In this document: positions 6,878-14,401 of the stretch, one piece after another
Layout: every line of letters begins with the position of its first letter
How positions within the stretch are numbered: the stretch's first letter is position 1
From: Pseudomonadota bacterium
Lineage (GTDB): Bacteria; Pseudomonadota; Gammaproteobacteria; Xanthomonadales; Xanthomonadaceae
Length of the DNA stretch: 21,664 nucleotides
Direction of reading: 5' to 3'
Assembly (NCBI GenBank): GCA_023388955.1
Contig: JAEWFH010000071.1
Coordinates: 1-21,664 of the forward strand
Program-made: the position numbers and the translations under genes
Notes under the pieces: generated by a model
The model's input: only the letters and a program-made list of their open reading frames with translations
Databases searched by the model: none
Told to the model about the DNA's origin: nothing

Positions 6878-7021
6878 TCACTCGGTGGTGTCCGGGGTGT
6901 CGGGGGTATCGGGGCGGGCGTCCTCGCGCTCGGCGCGCTTCTTCGCCAGCTTCTCTTCCTTCTTCTTCTTTTTTGCCAGTTCGCGCTGGCGCTTTTCGAA
7001 CGAGTAATTGGGCTTGGCCAC
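6878..7021 (-). CDS. small lysine-rich protein
   Basis: A 47-residue protein starting at GTG 7021, chosen because AGGAG lies five bases upstream. The sequence begins AKPNYSFEKRQRELAKK, followed by a Lys/Glu-rich helix and an Asp/Pro/Thr tail. From memory, very short proteins beginning MAKPNYSFEKRQREL are widespread and uncharacterised in gammaproteobacteria. The helix is highly charged and probably binds nucleic acid or ribosomes, but that is a guess. No partner gene is obvious; pdxY starts 92 bases beyond its stop. An ATG-started longer reading from 7096 has no ribosome site. Confidence 0.7.
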   Translation of the reverse strand: MAKPNYSFEKRQRELAKKKKKEEKLAKKRAEREDARPDTPDTPDTTE

Positions 7022-7118
7022 GGAGTCTCCTGGGATGATGAGGGGCCATTGTGTCATTCGCCGCCCGTACCTGCCGGAGCGTCGCTGAGTCGACATCGGG
7101 GTAGCGCTGTTCCCCGGC

Positions 7119-7148
7119 TTGACACTGTTGCGCCCGGGGGGCGATTCT
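7119..7148 (+). promoter_or_regulatory. candidate sigma-70-type promoter for the MliC-like gene
   Basis: A perfect TTGACA at 7119-7124 is followed 18 bases later by a weak -10, GATTCT (7143-7148). It would give a leader of about 55 bases before ATG 7209. The -35 is strong; the -10 is poor. Confidence 0.4.
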
Positions 7149-7208
7149 CGACATCAACAGCGCGGAAACCCTGATGATCGGAGTGGAAGCGCGCTTCTGA
7201 GGCGTCCC

Positions 7209-7532
7209 ATGAAAACTTCCTTCCTGGCCGGATTTGCGATCTTCGCCGCAGGCTGCACGGCCAACCTGTCCACTGGCGCTCCCTCTTCGGCTGACCCGGC
7301 GGTCAACGAAGTGGCCTTTTCCTGCACCAACGGCGAGTCCCTCACGGTGCGCTTCATTGCCGCCAGCGAGACCGCGGTCCTGGTCCGCCATGGCGACGAG
7401 ATCGAACTCCAGCAGCAACCCAGCGGTTCGGGTTTCATCTACAGCAACGGCCCCAATACCATCCGCGGCAAGGGCGATGCACTGACGGTGGAGATCGGGC
7501 GGATGGTGCCGATCCACTGCACGGCGCTTTGA
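7209..7532 (+). CDS. MliC family lysozyme-inhibitor-like lipoprotein
   Basis: A 107-residue exported protein. Residues 1-16 are a short signal (KTSFLAGFAIFAAGC) ending at a lipobox-like AAGC, so Cys16 is probably lipidated. The rest fits MliC: F-S-C-T-N-G-E-S-L-T-V-R-F, then AVLVRHGDEIELQQ, SGSGFIYSNG, a KGDALTVEIG strand and a final C near HCTAL that pairs with the first cysteine. MliC proteins inhibit C-type lysozyme and so protect peptidoglycan from host or competitor enzymes. GAGG (7199-7202) lies six bases before ATG 7209. The D-aminoacylase-like gene starts 13 bases after its stop, so the two are probably one operon. Confidence 0.8.
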   Translation: MKTSFLAGFAIFAAGCTANLSTGAPSSADPAVNEVAFSCTNGESLTVRFIAASETAVLVRHGDEIELQQQPSGSGFIYSNGPNTIRGKGDALTVEIGRMVPIHCTAL

Positions 7533-7545
7533 CCTAAGGGGGGGC

Positions 7546-9120
7546 ATGAGGAAAGGGGGCTGGTCCAGGCGGGAGTTCCTGGGGGCGATGGTCGCGGGCG
7601 GCGCGGGTGCGTTGCTGCCGCTGGGCGTTGGCGCGGCCGTGCTGCGCGAACCACGGGTGCCGGGCTGGGTATTGCGCGACGTGCTGCTGGTCGATGGCAC
7701 CGGGGCACCCGGGCGGCGTACCGACGTGCTGGTGCGCGGCGATCGCATCGGGCATATCGGCCGCGTGCCCGCGGACCTGGCGCGCGGCCTGCGCGTGGTC
7801 GAGGGCGGTGGCCGGGTGCTGGCGCCGGGTTTCATCGACCTGCACACCCACGGCAATCCACTGGAGTCTGCGTTCACGCCGTTCCTGGCGATGGGCGTGA
7901 CCACGGTGGTGCTCGGCCAGGACGGCGGCAGCCCCGCGCTGGAAGGTGCGGGGCGGGAACCCGGCAGCCTGCCGGCCTGGATGGACGCGGTGGAGGCCGC
8001 CGGGCCCGACCTCAACGTCGCCACCCTGTCCGGTCATGGGGCGCTGCGGCGGCGTGCGGGGATCGACGACGGCACCCGGCGCCCTTCCGATGCGCAGCTG
8101 GGACGCCTGCAGTCGATCCTGGAGGCGGACCTGCGCGCCGGGGCCTGCGGCCTGTCCACGGGACTGGAATACGTCCCCGGCCGCTACGCCGAGCCGCGCG
8201 AGCTGGCCAGCCTTGGGCCGGTGATCGCGCGCTTCGGCGGGGTGTCGATGAGCCACACGCGCTCGGAGGACGCCGAGGACGTGCGCGCCTCGATCCGTGA
8301 ACTGGTCGAGGCCAGCGGGCCGGCGCGCGCGCACATCTCGCACCTGAAGATGGTCTACGGCCAGGACGAATCCGAGGCCGTGGCGCTGCTGGACTTCATC
8401 GATTCGCTGCGCGGGCCCGGCCAGCCGCTGACCGCCGATGCCTACCCCTACGAAGCCAGCTATACCGGGGTGGGCATCCTGTTCCCGGAATGGGCGCTGC
8501 CGCCGGCCGACTACGCCGCGGTGCGCGAGGGCCGGAGTGCGGAGCTGCGGGACTGGCTGCAACGGCGGATGGAGCAGCGCGGCGGGCCGTCGGCGTTGCT
8601 GTTCGGTACCGGACCACACGCCGGGCGCACCCTGGCGCAGGTGGCGGAAGCCCGGGACGCGCACTTTGCCGATGCGCTGGTGGAGATTGGCCCCGGTGGC
8701 GGTCAGGCCGCGCACTTCGTGATGGACAAGGGGCTGCAGGACCGGTTGCTGCTGGACCCGCGGGTGGCGGTCGCCTCCGACGGCTCGCCGGGCGGCAGCC
8801 ATCCCCGTGGCGCCGGCACCTTCGCCAAGTGGATCGAGGACTTCGCCGTGCGCGAGCCGCGGGTCACGCTGGAGGAGGCGGTGCGCAAGGCGACCTCCCT
8901 GCCGGCGTCGATCCTCGGGCTGGGCGACCGCGGCGTGGTGCGCGAGGGGGCGAAGGCGGACCTGGTGCTGTTCGATCCCGCGCAGGTGCGGGCGCGGGCG
9001 GACTATGTCCAGCCGACGGCGATGGCGGAGGGCTTCGACCTGGTGCTGGTCAACGGACAGGCGGCGCTGGAAGGCGGGGAGTCCGGGGTGCGTGCGGGAC
9101 GGTTGCTGCGGAAGGGGTGA
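7546..9120 (+). CDS. Tat-exported D-aminoacylase-like amidohydrolase
   Basis: A 524-residue metal-dependent hydrolase. The N-terminus carries a twin-arginine signal (S7-R8-R9-E-F-L, then a Gly/Ala-rich hydrophobic run to about 32), so export of a folded protein is likely. The amidohydrolase core shows H100 and H102 (DLHTHG), H237 (SHTR), H263 and H266 (HISHLK) and D412 (SDGSP). The layout matches N-acyl-D-amino-acid deacylases, which release D-amino acids from N-acyl derivatives. In the best-known Alcaligenes enzyme a zinc-bridging Cys lies in a GNCG motif; here the matching stretch reads GQDG (D126), so metal use and substrate may differ. The ribosome site AAGGGGGGG precedes ATG 7546. Its end overlaps the convergent DUF5694-like gene by 71 bases. 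Confidence 0.85.
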   Translation: MRKGGWSRREFLGAMVAGGAGALLPLGVGAAVLREPRVPGWVLRDVLLVDGTGAPGRRTDVLVRGDRIGHIGRVPADLARGLRVVEGGGRVLAPGFIDLHTHGNPLESAFTPFLAMGVTTVVLGQDGGSPALEGAGREPGSLPAWMDAVEAAGPDLNVATLSGHGALRRRAGIDDGTRRPSDAQLGRLQSILEADLRAGACGLSTGLEYVPGRYAEPRELASLGPVIARFGGVSMSHTRSEDAEDVRASIRELVEASGPARAHISHLKMVYGQDESEAVALLDFIDSLRGPGQPLTADAYPYEASYTGVGILFPEWALPPADYAAVREGRSAELRDWLQRRMEQRGGPSALLFGTGPHAGRTLAQVAEARDAHFADALVEIGPGGGQAAHFVMDKGLQDRLLLDPRVAVASDGSPGGSHPRGAGTFAKWIEDFAVREPRVTLEEAVRKATSLPASILGLGDRGVVREGAKADLVLFDPAQVRARADYVQPTAMAEGFDLVLVNGQAALEGGESGVRAGRLLRKG

Positions 9121-10210
9121 CTCCCAGCACTTTTTCCACCTCCACGATATCCACGCCCTGCATCTGGCCGAGCAGGCCGTCGAACCAGGGTTTGTGGGTC
9201 GCGCCGACGATCGAGAGCACGCGGGCGCCCGGCTGGTCGCGGAAGGTCTCCCGGATGTTGGCGACCATGCGCAGGTTGCGGGTTTCCCAGGCGGCGACAT
9301 AGCGCTGGCCGTAGCGTTGTGGCGACGGCTCTGCCAGTGCGGCGGCGAAGTCGGCTTCGACCCGTGCCTGCAGCGCGTCCGGACGATTGAGGTCGCGGTA
9401 CACCGCAAGCAGGTCGTCGCGGGCGAGCAGCGCGTCGGTGCGCTCCCGGTCCGCTGCGATGCCGGCTGCCGCGGTCTCCCAGGCTTCCGAAAGCGCCTTG
9501 CCGTAGGCCGGGATTTCCTCGCGCGACAGCGCCAGCGCGTCACCGGTGTGGTCATCCACCGGGTGCACGCGCTGCAGGCCCAGGCGGGCGGCGAGGACGG
9601 CGCCGATGCGCTGGTTCTCGCCACGCCGGGCCAGTGAATCCTCCAGGGCGTCGACCAGGGCCTGGTCCAGCCCGTCGCCGGCGCGACGTTCCTCCGTCGG
9701 TAGCTGCAGCCACTGGACACTGGCCGAGGCAGGGTCGCCCGCGGCCAGGAACAGCGCGGCCAGGCGTCGTCGCATCGCGGCGCCCGGGTTGGCGGGCCAG
9801 TCGGCGAGCAGGCGCTCGGTCGCGGCTATCGCCGCTGGTACGTCCAGGCCGGTCGCCGCCCGGGCCGCGGTGGTGTCGGCGCAGTAGTGCGCGATGGACT
9901 CGGGCCAGTAGTGCTCCGGATACAGCGCCATGCGCTGGCAATCCTCCCCGCGCATGGCCTCGATGGTGATGAGGTCGGGCCGGAACCCGGCCAGCCGTTC
10001 CAGCAGGGGCTCCAAGGCGGCGGGGTCGAACTCCGGCACCTGGTCCAGGTGCAGCGATCCCAGGACCAGGACCTGGGCCCGCGGCCCGGCCAGTTCCGCG
10101 TCAAGGCGGGGCAAGGGGGCCGGGCCGTCGCCGGCGTGGGCCCTCCAGGGCAGCGCCAGGGCGGCCAGCAGCAGGGCGGCGACGGTGGCGGAACGATTGA
10201 GCAGGCGCAT
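9050..10210 (-). CDS. secreted DUF5694-like protein
   Basis: A 386-residue protein with a clear signal peptide (residues 1-26, ending WRAHA). The mature part begins with a strand VLVLGSLHLDQ and continues FDPAALEPLLERL, then DLITIEAMRGEDC, resembling the TraB/EreA-like fold in which conserved His and Glu residues lie in these strands. A later segment RVLSIVGATHKPWFD is also typical of that fold. The family (DUF5694) is common in xanthomonads and has no established function. ATG 10210 is chosen as the start of the signal peptide. The last 24 or so residues after VEVEKVLGV are encoded inside the 3' end of the opposite-strand amidohydrolase and look like read-through into non-family sequence. 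Family assignment is from memory. Confidence 0.72.
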   Translation of the reverse strand: MRLLNRSATVAALLLAALALPWRAHAGDGPAPLPRLDAELAGPRAQVLVLGSLHLDQVPEFDPAALEPLLERLAGFRPDLITIEAMRGEDCQRMALYPEHYWPESIAHYCADTTAARAATGLDVPAAIAATERLLADWPANPGAAMRRRLAALFLAAGDPASASVQWLQLPTEERRAGDGLDQALVDALEDSLARRGENQRIGAVLAARLGLQRVHPVDDHTGDALALSREEIPAYGKALSEAWETAAAGIAADRERTDALLARDDLLAVYRDLNRPDALQARVEADFAAALAEPSPQRYGQRYVAAWETRNLRMVANIRETFRDQPGARVLSIVGATHKPWFDGLLGQMQGVDIVEVEKVLGVTPSAATVPHAPRTPRLPAPPVR

Positions 10211-10251
10211 GGGTGGTCCGGACGGGAAGCAGGCAGGTGTTGTACCACCGC

Positions 10252-10257
10252 TACCAT
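10252..10257 (+). promoter_or_regulatory. candidate -10 element, possibly giving a leaderless mRNA
   Basis: TACCAT ends eight bases before ATG 10265 and no Shine-Dalgarno sequence is present. Transcription would begin about at the start codon. The hexamer overlaps an upstream in-frame ATG at 10256 that would add only three residues. Confidence 0.33.
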
Positions 10258-10264
10258 GGGCGCC

Positions 10265-10825
10265 ATGAGCACTTCGATCGTTCTTACCGATTTCGCCCGC
10301 AAGCGCCTGTTCCGGGCCCACCGCCGCAACACCATCCAGGACATCACGCCGGAGCAGTTCGAGCGCCATCTCAACGAGGCCGCGCCGTTGACGGTCCTCG
10401 ATGGCTACGCGCCGTTCTGCAAGCTGCACGTGCACCGCAACTGGACCTCCACCCGCTGCCTGGCGGTGCCGGTCACCGACGACAACCGGCATCTGTTGCG
10501 CTCGGATTACGAAGCCCGCACGCCGGAGGAGCTGCCGGTGCTGGTGCGCTGGTTCGAGGGCCTGGACCCGCCGGTGGCCGACTACCTGATCGCGATCCTC
10601 TACAGCCGTGAACAGCTGGCGAAGGAGGGCACGGTGATCGAGGCCGACTGGGGCGTGGTGGGCTGCATGTACACCGCCGGGCCGGAGGAGACGCCGATGG
10701 CACCGATCACCATCCTGCGCAATGCGCTGGGAGTCGAGGAGGGCGGGTCGGGGGTGCCGATCGACCGCGAGGCCTACCGGCGCAGCGTGGAGTTCTGGCG
10801 CACGCACGCCAACTGGCGCGGATAG
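10265..10825 (+). CDS. DUF3228 family protein
   Basis: A 186-residue cytoplasmic protein. Recognisable blocks are LTDFARKRLFRA at the N-terminus, GYAPFCKLHVHRNWT, a central stretch from RSDYEARTPEELPVLVRWFEG, then LYSREQLAKEG and DWGVVGCMYTAGPEETPMAPIT. These order and spacings agree with DUF3228 as remembered. No function is known for the family. The start could also be ATG 10256 (adding MGA); ATG 10265 is kept because it lies in leaderless register with a TACCAT element. It is divergent from the DUF5694-like gene (54 bases apart) and nearly touches the convergent lipoprotein gene (4 bases). Confidence 0.82.
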   Translation: MSTSIVLTDFARKRLFRAHRRNTIQDITPEQFERHLNEAAPLTVLDGYAPFCKLHVHRNWTSTRCLAVPVTDDNRHLLRSDYEARTPEELPVLVRWFEGLDPPVADYLIAILYSREQLAKEGTVIEADWGVVGCMYTAGPEETPMAPITILRNALGVEEGGSGVPIDREAYRRSVEFWRTHANWRG

Positions 10826-10829
10826 GCGG

Positions 10830-11285
10830 TCAGCCGCACCGGACCCGCACCAGCCCGCTGCCGGTGTCGGTCAGGGCCTGGCCGTCGTCCGACAGGCGGA
10901 ACCCGTACGTTTCCTCCCAGGTGTCGCCTTCGCCGCTGAGCCGCAGGTCGACCTCGATCCCGTCCCCGGACCCCTGGCGGACCGCCAGCACCTCGCCCAC
11001 GCTCTCGTAGAACTCGATGCGCGAGGCCTCGACCACCAGGTGGGTCACGTCGCCGGAGCAGGCTTCGGCAGTGGCGGCCCAGGTACCGTGGAACTCCACC
11101 GGGAGGGTGGTGCTGGCGGGGATGCCGGGGTCGGGCGCCGGGTCGGGCCCGGGGAGCGGTTCCGGGGAAGGCGCCGGGGCCGGGGCGGGCGTCGAGGCGG
11201 CGGGCGCCGTGTCCGCGGTTCCGTCGTCCGGGGCCGCGCATGCGGTGGCCAGCAGCGCGGCGAGGGCAATCATGGGGATCCGCAT
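10830..11285 (-). CDS. lipoprotein with Pro/Ala-rich linker, unknown function
   Basis: A 151-residue protein. Residues 1-16 form a lipoprotein-type signal (IPMIALAALLATAC), placing the lipid on Cys16. Residues 17-56 are a flexible linker rich in Pro, Ala, Ser, Asp and Glu. The globular part (about 57-151) begins LPVEFHGTWAATAEAC and has alternating strands with LVVEASRIEFYESVGEV and WEETYGFRLSDDGQ, ending VRVRCG; the two later cysteines could pair. This resembles small beta-barrel domains of periplasmic lipoproteins but no family is named. AGGAG lies six bases before ATG 11285. The product is expected on the outer membrane's periplasmic face. Confidence 0.75.
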   Translation of the reverse strand: MRIPMIALAALLATACAAPDDGTADTAPAASTPAPAPAPSPEPLPGPDPAPDPGIPASTTLPVEFHGTWAATAEACSGDVTHLVVEASRIEFYESVGEVLAVRQGSGDGIEVDLRLSGEGDTWEETYGFRLSDDGQALTDTGSGLVRVRCG

Positions 11286-11355
11286 GGGGTTCTCCTGTGA
11301 GGGTCGCCGGACACCCTCGGCCGGGGGGCGTGACCGTGGCGCAAAGCCGGCCGCT

Positions 11356-12489
11356 TCAACGGACCCGTTCGAGCATCGCTTCCACCGGCAGCGCCCGGAC
11401 CTGGTGGCCGTCCCGCCCGGTCATGGTTTCGGCGTGGAACAGGGAGTTGAGGATCGCTTCCTCGGTCGCCTCGATGGTGGCGCCGAACAGCGGGGACATC
11501 GCGTCGTTGCGCAGGACCGCGGCCTGCCGCAGCGGGCTGTCGGACTCGTGCGGAACGCGCACCGAAGCATTGGAGGAGAAGGCGAGCACGTAGTCGCCGC
11601 TGCCGTTGGAGGCGATGCCGCCGGTGCGGGCCAGGCCCAGCATCGCCCGCCGCGCCACGCGCTCGAGGTTGCGTGCGTCCAGCGGCGCGTCGGTGGCGAC
11701 GATGATCATGCACGAGCCGTCGGCCGGGTCGTTGAGCACCTCGCTCAGGTAGTGCTGGCGGAGTTCCTTGCCCACCGGCACTCCGTCGACGCTGAGCACG
11801 CCGCCGAAGTTGGTCTGCACCAGTACGCCGACCGTGTAGCCGCCCAGCGCGTCCGGCAGCCGGCGGGAAGAAGTGCCGATGCCACCCTTGAAGCCGAACG
11901 CCACGGTGCCGGTCCCGGCGCCGACGTTGCCCTGCGCGACCGGGCCGCCGGTGGCCGAGGTGATCGCCTCCAGCACGTCGGCGCGGGTGACATGCCGGCC
12001 GCGGATGTCGTTGAGGTGGCCGTCGTTGGTCTCGCCGACCACGGCGTTGACCGAGCGCACGCCGTCGTTTTCCGGGAAGGAGAACGCGTGGTCGACCAGG
12101 CCCTCGATCGCGGCGGCGACGCCGAGGGTGTTGGTCAGCACGATCGGGGTCTCGAGGGTGCCGAGTTCCTCGACCTGGGTGCTGCCGGCGAGCTTGCCGA
12201 AGCCGTTGCCCACGTGCACCGCGGCCGGGACCTTGTCCTGGAACAGATTGCCGCGGTGCGGCAGCACCGCGGTCACCCCGGTGCGGACGTCGTCGCCGCG
12301 CACCAGGGTGACGTGGCCGACCGCCACCCCGGGAACGTCGGTGATGGCGTTGAGGGGACCGGGCGGCAGCACCCCGGGAGTGATGCCGTGGTCGCGGACT
12401 CCCTTCCCCTGGGCGAAGGCCGGGGCGAGGGCGGCGGACAGGAGCAGGCCGGCCAGCAGCGTGGCGGCGGGAGCGGGGCGGGCGCGCAT
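11356..12489 (-). CDS. P1 family (DmpA-type) self-processing aminopeptidase
   Basis: A 377-residue exported enzyme of the usual DmpA length. A signal peptide spans residues 1-26 (cleavage after AFA). The N-terminal part shows the family blocks GPLNAITDVPGVAVGH, VRTGVTAVLP and GNGFGKLAGS. The self-cleavage site is visible as D257-G258-S259-C: in DmpA the chain breaks between Gly and Ser, and the new N-terminal Ser is the nucleophile. VATDAPLDARNLERVARRA follows as in DmpA. Such enzymes remove N-terminal D- or L-residues, or beta-peptide residues, from small peptides. The cytoplasmic or periplasmic location depends on the signal, here periplasmic. With the D-aminoacylase-like and M28 enzymes it suggests active peptide scavenging. 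No strong ribosome site was seen. Confidence 0.9.
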   Translation of the reverse strand: MRARPAPAATLLAGLLLSAALAPAFAQGKGVRDHGITPGVLPPGPLNAITDVPGVAVGHVTLVRGDDVRTGVTAVLPHRGNLFQDKVPAAVHVGNGFGKLAGSTQVEELGTLETPIVLTNTLGVAAAIEGLVDHAFSFPENDGVRSVNAVVGETNDGHLNDIRGRHVTRADVLEAITSATGGPVAQGNVGAGTGTVAFGFKGGIGTSSRRLPDALGGYTVGVLVQTNFGGVLSVDGVPVGKELRQHYLSEVLNDPADGSCMIIVATDAPLDARNLERVARRAMLGLARTGGIASNGSGDYVLAFSSNASVRVPHESDSPLRQAAVLRNDAMSPLFGATIEATEEAILNSLFHAETMTGRDGHQVRALPVEAMLERVR

Positions 12490-12542
12490 GGCGGGTTCCG
12501 GTACGGGTCGTGGCGACGATAGCCGATCGGCCGCGGTGGGCG

Positions 12543-12571
12543 AAAAAAAAAGCGCCGCACAGGGGCGGCGC
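12543..12571 (-). terminator. intrinsic terminator of the 549-residue protein gene
   Basis: On the minus strand GCGCCGC (12571-12565) pairs perfectly with GCGGCGC (12558-12552) around a 6-base loop, followed directly by nine T (12551-12543). It begins 30 bases after the stop codon at 12601. It is the clearest rho-independent terminator in the window. Confidence 0.9.
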
Positions 12572-12600
12572 CGGAACCACGTAGGGGGTGGTCGAAAGGG

Positions 12601-14250
12601 TCAGCGGTGCTGTGCGATGTCGTCCTGGACGTTCTGGATGGTGTTCTTGATGGTCACCGGGTGGGTGTTGCCCTCGCCGGAGATGCCGCCGAGCACCGAC
12701 TGGACTACGAAGTTGCTGGCGTTCTCGCGCAGCACGGCCAGGTCGACCTGCTCCTCGGTCAGCACGCCGGCGATGTCCTTCTTCAGCTGGTCGACCATCT
12801 GCCCGTTGAGCGTGTCGCCCTGCGACAGGGCCTGGTCGATCACGCGGTCGATCGCCGGGTTGTTGCCGAAGCTGGCCTTCAGGTCCTTGCCGACCAGGGC
12901 GCTGATCTTGCCGCCGGCCGGCACCGCGGCCAGGGCCAGGTCGAGCACGAAGCCGACCAGTGCCTCGTTGGCGGCGGCGCGCGCGTCCTGGCTGATCTTC
13001 ATCTGCTGCACCGCGTCGACCGCGGCCCCGCCCAGCATGCCCAGCTGCTCGGCGGCGGTGGAGGTGTCCAGCCCGGCCGGGTAGTCGCCGCGCTCGACGC
13101 CGTTGAGCAGGTCCTTGCGCACCGAGACCCACTCCTCGATGGTCTGCATCGCGGCGTCGGCGTTCGGGCTGTCGGGGTTGAGGACGGTCAGGCGCAGCAG
13201 GTTGCCCAGGTCCATCGCGTTCTGGCCGAAGGCCTCGCCGTTGCCGCCGGACACGATGGTCATGTCCATGTGGGTCAGCGCGGTCAGGATGGCGTCGCCG
13301 TGGTCACCGGCCAGCAGGTTGCCCAGGGCCTCGGAGGTGGCGGGGATGGGCGCGTCACGGTCCAGGAAGACCGCATTGTCGGAGGAGTTGGCGAAGCGCG
13401 CGATGGCGACGGCGAGGTCGTTCCACTGGGTGGTGGCGGGCTGCTGGGCCACCGAGTCGATCAGCACCGCCATCGGGTTGACCAGGCCGTCCACCGCCCC
13501 GGCGCTGTTGTGGAAGCCGATGGAGGAGTCGCCGATGGCCGTGAGCAGCTGCGTGCGTACCTCCTCGCCACCGCCGTTGCCTTCGAGTACGTCGTTGAAC
13601 ACGCGCGCGGCCATGTCGGCATCGCCGGAGCCATCTGCGATCTGCATCGCCAGGCCCGGCGCGTGGAAGGCAAAGGTCGGGGCCATCTGGTCCAGCGACT
13701 GGGTCAGCAGGTAGCCGGCGAAGTCCTCGCGCATGCGGTTCATCGCGTCGGTGTCGCCACCGGCGTCGAGGAAGTCGAGCAGGTCGGCGTACTGCGCGTC
13801 GGCCACCGCCGGCGGATGGCGCATGGCGACGTCGGCACCGAGGAAGGTGGCCAGGTCGGTGTCGCTGATGCGGCCGTCGTTGTAGGCCTCGGCGAAGGCG
13901 TTGGCCAGCGCGGCATGGCCCTCGTCGCTGATGCGGCCCTCGGCGTGCATCTGCGCGATGGTGTCGACGTTCATCCACGAGCGCAGGGCACCCGGATCCT
14001 GGCGCAGCAGCTCCTGGACCAGCTTCGAGGCGTCCTCCGGGGACAGGTCGGCGACGACCTCGGCCAGGTGCTCGGCGCGGGCACCATAGTCGTCCTTGAG
14101 GAAACGCTTGCCGGTTTCCAGGATCTCGCTGGCCTTGTCCTCGACCTGTTGGTCGGTCAGGGCGGGGCGGGTGTTGCCGTCCGTCGGCAGCGGGGGGCCA
14201 AGGGGACGGATCTCGGTGGGGACGATGGGACCGTGCAGCGGACCGGGCAT
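12601..14250 (-). CDS. large protein of unknown function, no signal peptide
   Basis: A 549-residue protein not recognised. The first 27 residues are Pro/Gly-rich and look unstructured. The rest is predicted mostly helical, acidic and Ala-rich, with recurring phrases such as LSPEDASKLVQELL, DEGHAALANAFAEAYNDGRISDTDLATFLG, and a similar AMNRMREDFAGYL. A hydrophobic stretch about residues 450-470 (LVGFVLDLALAAVPAGG) could be a buried helix or a membrane-inserting segment. The end (NTHPVTIKNTIQNVQDDIA) is polar. There is no signal peptide. ATG 14250 is chosen over upstream readings because GAGG lies about ten bases before it. It is monocistronic, with a strong terminator. An upstream GGGAAAACCC element (14313-14322) is shared with the DUF4329 gene. 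An exported toxin or effector is possible but unproven. Confidence 0.75.
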   Translation of the reverse strand: MPGPLHGPIVPTEIRPLGPPLPTDGNTRPALTDQQVEDKASEILETGKRFLKDDYGARAEHLAEVVADLSPEDASKLVQELLRQDPGALRSWMNVDTIAQMHAEGRISDEGHAALANAFAEAYNDGRISDTDLATFLGADVAMRHPPAVADAQYADLLDFLDAGGDTDAMNRMREDFAGYLLTQSLDQMAPTFAFHAPGLAMQIADGSGDADMAARVFNDVLEGNGGGEEVRTQLLTAIGDSSIGFHNSAGAVDGLVNPMAVLIDSVAQQPATTQWNDLAVAIARFANSSDNAVFLDRDAPIPATSEALGNLLAGDHGDAILTALTHMDMTIVSGGNGEAFGQNAMDLGNLLRLTVLNPDSPNADAAMQTIEEWVSVRKDLLNGVERGDYPAGLDTSTAAEQLGMLGGAAVDAVQQMKISQDARAAANEALVGFVLDLALAAVPAGGKISALVGKDLKASFGNNPAIDRVIDQALSQGDTLNGQMVDQLKKDIAGVLTEEQVDLAVLRENASNFVVQSVLGGISGEGNTHPVTIKNTIQNVQDDIAQHR

Positions 14251-14310
14251 GGGGGCGTACCTCGTGGAAGGGTTGCCGCCAGCGTAGGCACCCGGCTCCC
14301 CGCCGGACAC

Positions 14311-14324
14311 CCGGGAAAACCCGG
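14311..14324 (-). promoter_or_regulatory. candidate control element upstream of the 549-residue protein gene
   Basis: CCGGG-AAAA-CCCGG forms a small perfect hairpin. Its core GGGAAAACCC (14313-14322) recurs at 16213-16222, in the same orientation and 62 against 63 bases from the respective start codons. Confidence 0.4.
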
Positions 14325-14401
14325 TATTGACCTGGCCGCGCTCCTGCACGGCGTATGCGCGGGGCACTTACAGGAGGGGGGCGCGGCTGGGAACCCTTGC
14401 C

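Noticed and set aside
6786..8024. Upstream in-frame extension of pdxY.
   Set aside because: The frame stays open, but ATG 6785 has a clear AGGAG and the sequence before it is antisense to other genes and unlike PdxY.
7534..9720. A long minus-strand open frame across the amidohydrolase.
   Set aside because: It covers a gene with all amidohydrolase metal motifs on the plus strand, and its own translation is an Arg/Pro/His-rich shadow.
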